This document shows positions 5,443-7,957 of a stretch of 7,957 nt of DNA, piece after piece. Location of the stretch: NCBI GenBank assembly GCA_910586365.1, contig CAJUGP010000047.1:1-7957 (forward strand), read 5' to 3'. A program made the translations under genes and the position numbers. Under the pieces are notes generated by a model. That model did not search any database and was not told the origin of the DNA. It saw only the letters and a program-made list of their open reading frames with translations. Position 1 is the stretch's first letter. Every line of letters starts with the position of its first letter. The DNA comes from an uncultured Christensenella sp. Its GTDB lineage: Bacteria; Bacillota; Clostridia; Christensenellales; Borkfalkiaceae.

Positions 5443-7713
5443 TTACGCCGAGCGTATGCTTTCCACAGGCGCTTTTTTGGTATAATTCGCAACGGGAATA
5501 AGCGTTGCGAAAAACGCGGTAAAGAGCGCGACCGCCGTAACGAAGAGCGCCGATAAAATTCCGAAGATAAATATCGCCGCTTTGATCGTTTGGATCATCA
5601 TAAGATTCAGAATATGGCAGAGTATCAACGAAAGAATCATTGCCCCCGCCGCGGAGATGATCGCGATGAAAAGCGCTTCCACGAAAAAGATGCAAAATAC
5701 GTCGACGCTGCGCGCTCCGAGCGCACGCAATATACCGACCTCTTTCTTTTTTGTGATTACGGAAACGGAAATAAGATTGAACATCAACAAGAAGGCGAAT
5801 AAGGCAAGCCCCAGCCCCGCATATAAAAAGGCGTTGCGGAACGTAGCAACCGTACCGTGCACTCTATCCAACTCGTCCACAACCTCTTTATCCAATTTGT
5901 AAAACGTATCATCTGCAAATTCTTTATCCGTAAGCCCCACGATACGGTTCAACTTTATCGAACTGCGGTTGTGTTTGAGAATAATATTGCCGATTACGGA
6001 ATCGGGCGTGTACTTATATTTTATGTCCAATTCAGAATAAAAGTGATCCGATTCAGATGGATGATGAGGCACAAACGGTTCTTGATTCCAAAAGGAATTG
6101 TATTTCGAAAAAAAATCCTGCGATAAAACGTAATATTTATAAAAACCGCTATTTCGCAAACTATACCAAGCTTTCTCTTTATACGGATAATCCGATCCGC
6201 CATAATCACCGCTTTCCACCGCTTTTTTCAAACCCCGATACGCCTTCGGTTCCGCATCGTTTTTATAAATCCCTACGATCTTGAAATTGAAGTCGATTTT
6301 TCCGATGTTCACAAATATCGTTGCGGGGTTGCTCTCGGAATACAGCACGTCGCCGTAAGTGCTTACGGGGTGTTTCGGGGCGTCTTCGTTTACGAGCTTC
6401 CCCGCCGCAAGATCTTCTTCCGTAACGAGCACGAATTTCGACTGTTCCAACTTCATGACCTGAAATAAAAATTCGGGCAGCGCAATTTCGTCTTCCGCCG
6501 TCGGCAATCTGCCCGCCAAAACCTTTAAGGAAGGATCCGCAATCACATAGTTTGCCCAGTTACTCCCGTAATAATCCCATAAATCTTTATCCCAAGAAAA
6601 ATTATGCGGTTTGTTTGATGAATTTACCGCCGCCAATGCATCGGGATATTTCTTTTTCAGTTCCTCGTATTCGTTTAACGTAAACCATGTGTTATTATCA
6701 ATTGTTTGGTTATTCTCTACCACTTTGCCGTCCGGAAAACGGTAAAATAAATGTGTTTTATAATACTTATTCAACGCAACATAATTACCTTGATCAAGAC
6801 GAATGGTTTCCGCCATAACGCTATTTTCGCTATAAAACATAAGCGTGGAAGAAAGCCCGAAGAGCACGAACGCAAACACACAGAGAATAATCGAGAAAGC
6901 AAGCCGCACGGGCTTGCTCTTCAAATAACCGAACCCCATCCGCAACGCGTGCCGAAACGGCAGCCGCGCACGCAAGAACGCCGCGCTTTGCTCGTTGAGC
7001 GGCGGATCGGGCTGCGCGCCAAGCTCGCCGAAAGACCCGTTCGGCAGCCGAACGACGTCCGAAAGAACCTTGCCGTCTTGTAACTCGATAATACGGTCGG
7101 CATACCGCTCGGCAAAATCCCGATCGTGCGAAACAACAAGCACGAGTCTGTTTTCGGAATACTTTTTAAGCAAATCGAATATCTGCGTTCCCGTTTGGGA
7201 ATCCAACGCGCCCGTCGGTTCGTCCGCTAAAATAATCTGCGGCTGTTTCACCAACGCACGCGCGATGGCTACCCGTTGTTTTTGCCCGCCCGAAAGGGTG
7301 TTTGCCTTCCGTGCGGCAAGGTCAAAAAGGTCTGCTTCTTCGAGTATTTTTGCGACCTCTTGCTTGTTGCGCTTGCCCTGTAATTCCAAGGCAAGCGCAA
7401 CGTTCTCTTCCACGGTGTACTCTTCTACAATATTGTATTCTTGAAAAACGAACCCTGCAAACGTGTTGCGGTATAGGTCGAAATCCTTTTCCTTAAAGTC
7501 CTTGCAGCTTTTGCCGTTTAAGATAATTTCGCCCGAACTCGGCTTATCGAGTCCGCCGCAGAGATTGAGCAGAGTCGATTTCCCGCTCCCCGATTTTCCC
7601 AGAATAAAAACCATGCCTGTTTCGGGAAAATTCAGCGTAACGCCGTCGAGCGCCGTAGTCACGACGCTCTTATTCGTTACGTATTCTTTACGCAAATTTT
7701 TTACTTGTAACAT
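5443..7713 (-). CDS. ABC exporter with fused ATPase and FtsX/MacB-type permease
   Basis: This 756-residue membrane protein joins an N-terminal ATPase to a four-helix permease, the MacB arrangement, so a homodimer should form a complete transporter. ATPase domain about 1-220: Walker A GKSGSGKST (39-47), Q-loop Gln91, signature LSGGQKQR (140-147), Walker B IILADEP (160-166) with Glu165, and switch His196. After a linker come TM1 about 268-292, a very large extracytoplasmic domain about 293-622, then the FtsX domain with TMs about 627-653, 673-702 and 710-741 and the coupling motif VGILRALGARSVDV (659-672). All six tryptophans of the protein are in the outer domain. No MacA-like adaptor gene is present, as usual for Gram-positive relatives. 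The start chosen is the ATG at 7713, with AAGGA 5 bases upstream. A TTG six codons earlier (7731) would leave a leader of only about 13 bases. Likely roles are export of, or protection from, a peptide or envelope compound; the substrate is unknown. Confidence 0.93.
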   Translation of the reverse strand: MLQVKNLRKEYVTNKSVVTTALDGVTLNFPETGMVFILGKSGSGKSTLLNLCGGLDKPSSGEIILNGKSCKDFKEKDFDLYRNTFAGFVFQEYNIVEEYTVEENVALALELQGKRNKQEVAKILEEADLFDLAARKANTLSGGQKQRVAIARALVKQPQIILADEPTGALDSQTGTQIFDLLKKYSENRLVLVVSHDRDFAERYADRIIELQDGKVLSDVVRLPNGSFGELGAQPDPPLNEQSAAFLRARLPFRHALRMGFGYLKSKPVRLAFSIILCVFAFVLFGLSSTLMFYSENSVMAETIRLDQGNYVALNKYYKTHLFYRFPDGKVVENNQTIDNNTWFTLNEYEELKKKYPDALAAVNSSNKPHNFSWDKDLWDYYGSNWANYVIADPSLKVLAGRLPTAEDEIALPEFLFQVMKLEQSKFVLVTEEDLAAGKLVNEDAPKHPVSTYGDVLYSESNPATIFVNIGKIDFNFKIVGIYKNDAEPKAYRGLKKAVESGDYGGSDYPYKEKAWYSLRNSGFYKYYVLSQDFFSKYNSFWNQEPFVPHHPSESDHFYSELDIKYKYTPDSVIGNIILKHNRSSIKLNRIVGLTDKEFADDTFYKLDKEVVDELDRVHGTVATFRNAFLYAGLGLALFAFLLMFNLISVSVITKKKEVGILRALGARSVDVFCIFFVEALFIAIISAAGAMILSLILCHILNLMMIQTIKAAIFIFGILSALFVTAVALFTAFFATLIPVANYTKKAPVESIRSA

Positions 7714-7718
7714 ATTTA

Positions 7719-7723
7719 TCCTT
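7719..7723 (-). promoter_or_regulatory. Ribosome binding site that decides the fused exporter start
   Basis: The minus strand reads AAGGA, then TAAAT, then the ATG at 7713. This favours that ATG over the in-frame TTG at 7731, which has no comparable site before it. Confidence 0.7.
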
Positions 7724-7750
7724 GTGTACAACCATGCTCAAATTTGTTAA

Positions 7751-7779
7751 ATTATAACACGTTTTGTTTCATTTGTCAA
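7751..7779 (-). promoter_or_regulatory. Perfect-consensus sigma-A promoter of the fused exporter gene
   Basis: On the minus strand TTGACA (7774-7779) is separated by exactly 17 bp from TATAAT (7751-7756), a full match to the housekeeping consensus. Upstream of the -35 (plus-strand about 7785-7806) the DNA is AT-rich and could act as an UP element. Transcription should begin near 7744, about 30 bases before the ATG. No phased TTAA array like those at the other two promoters is seen here, so strong basal expression independent of the regulator is expected. Confidence 0.88.
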
Positions 7780-7841
7780 TAGCGTTTTTGAAATTAATTT
7801 ATTTTGCCCGATTTTACTTAATCCGCTCCGAAACGCCAAAG

Positions 7842-7867
7842 AAAAAACCGCCCTCGTTCGAGGGCGG
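7842..7867 (-). terminator. Terminator of the gap gene
   Basis: CCGCCCTC (7848-7855) pairs with GAGGGCGG (7860-7867) around a GTTC loop. On the minus strand the hairpin is followed by six T (plus-strand AAAAAA 7842-7847). It begins 15 bases past the stop codon of the dehydrogenase gene and is GC-rich, so it should be efficient. Confidence 0.92.
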
Positions 7868-7882
7868 CTCTTAGTTCCGAGA

Positions 7883-7957
7883 TTACAGTTCCGCGAAATA
7901 TTTGATCGTGCGGACCATCTGGCTCGTGTACGAATTTTCGTTATCGTACCAAGAAAC
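7883..7957 (-). CDS. gap: Glyceraldehyde-3-phosphate dehydrogenase, C-terminal end only
   Basis: Only the last 24 codons and the TAA stop are in the window; the rest lies beyond the right edge. The peptide contains SWYDNENSYTSQMVRTIKYFAEL. The SWYDNE-x-x-Y motif, with the conserved Asn that contacts the NAD nicotinamide and the nearby Tyr, is a hallmark of the GAPDH C-terminus. The final helix ending in a short hydrophobic tail fits Clostridia-type GapA. The enzyme is cytoplasmic and converts glyceraldehyde 3-phosphate to 1,3-bisphosphoglycerate in glycolysis. It has its own terminator and is not co-transcribed with the exporter. Confidence 0.92.
   Translation of the reverse strand, partial: VSWYDNENSYTSQMVRTIKYFAEL

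Noticed and set aside
7714..7731. In-frame TTG start extending the fused exporter by six residues
   Set aside because: The predicted transcription start near 7744 would leave only about 13 bases of leader and no ribosome site. The ATG at 7713 has AAGGA at good spacing.
7746..7758. Near-palindrome GTTAAATTATAAC over the -10 box, a possible repressor site
   Set aside because: It is short, imperfect and largely made by the TATAAT box itself. It has no partner elsewhere in the window.

Overview
The window reads as a low-to-mid GC Bacillota (Clostridia-like) chromosome. The evidence is AGGAG-type ribosome binding sites, sigma-A type promoters, CCA encoded in the tRNA gene, hairpin-plus-T-run terminators, and a four-gene ABC/two-component cluster of a kind common in Clostridia. 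I cannot name the species. All protein genes lie on the minus strand; only the partial tRNA-Gln at the left edge is on the plus strand.

Layout in the order the minus strand is transcribed (right to left). (1) 7957-7883: the last 24 codons of glyceraldehyde-3-phosphate dehydrogenase, then a strong terminator (7842-7867). (2) 7713-5443: a 756-residue ABC exporter with its ATPase fused to a four-helix FtsX/MacB-type permease. It has a perfect-consensus promoter (TTGACA, 17 bp, TATAAT) and its own terminator (5369-5424). (3) 5286-3326: an OmpR-type response regulator and a sensor histidine kinase, overlapping by 4 bp. (4) 3236-134: an ABC ATPase and a 779-residue duplicated-FtsX permease, 1 bp apart. 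A long palindromic terminator shared with the tRNA-Gln gene (69-111) closes the module. No gene-free stretch exceeds about 170 bp.

The genes fit a stress-sensing and export module of the kind used against cell-envelope-active compounds (antimicrobial peptides, bacteriocins). The kinase senses a signal outside the membrane, the regulator is phosphorylated, and it turns on its own operon and the ATPase/permease pair. The sequence supports the wiring. The promoters of the regulator gene and of the ATPase gene share a 15-bp element (13 of 15 bases identical) built of TTAA half-sites one helical turn apart. No such array was seen at the promoter of the fused exporter. That suggests one steadily expressed exporter next to one inducible exporter. 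The substrate cannot be read from sequence. The kinase and permease do not look like classical BceS/BceB: the kinase has a roughly 95-residue extracellular domain, and the permease has two large extracellular domains and about eight helices.
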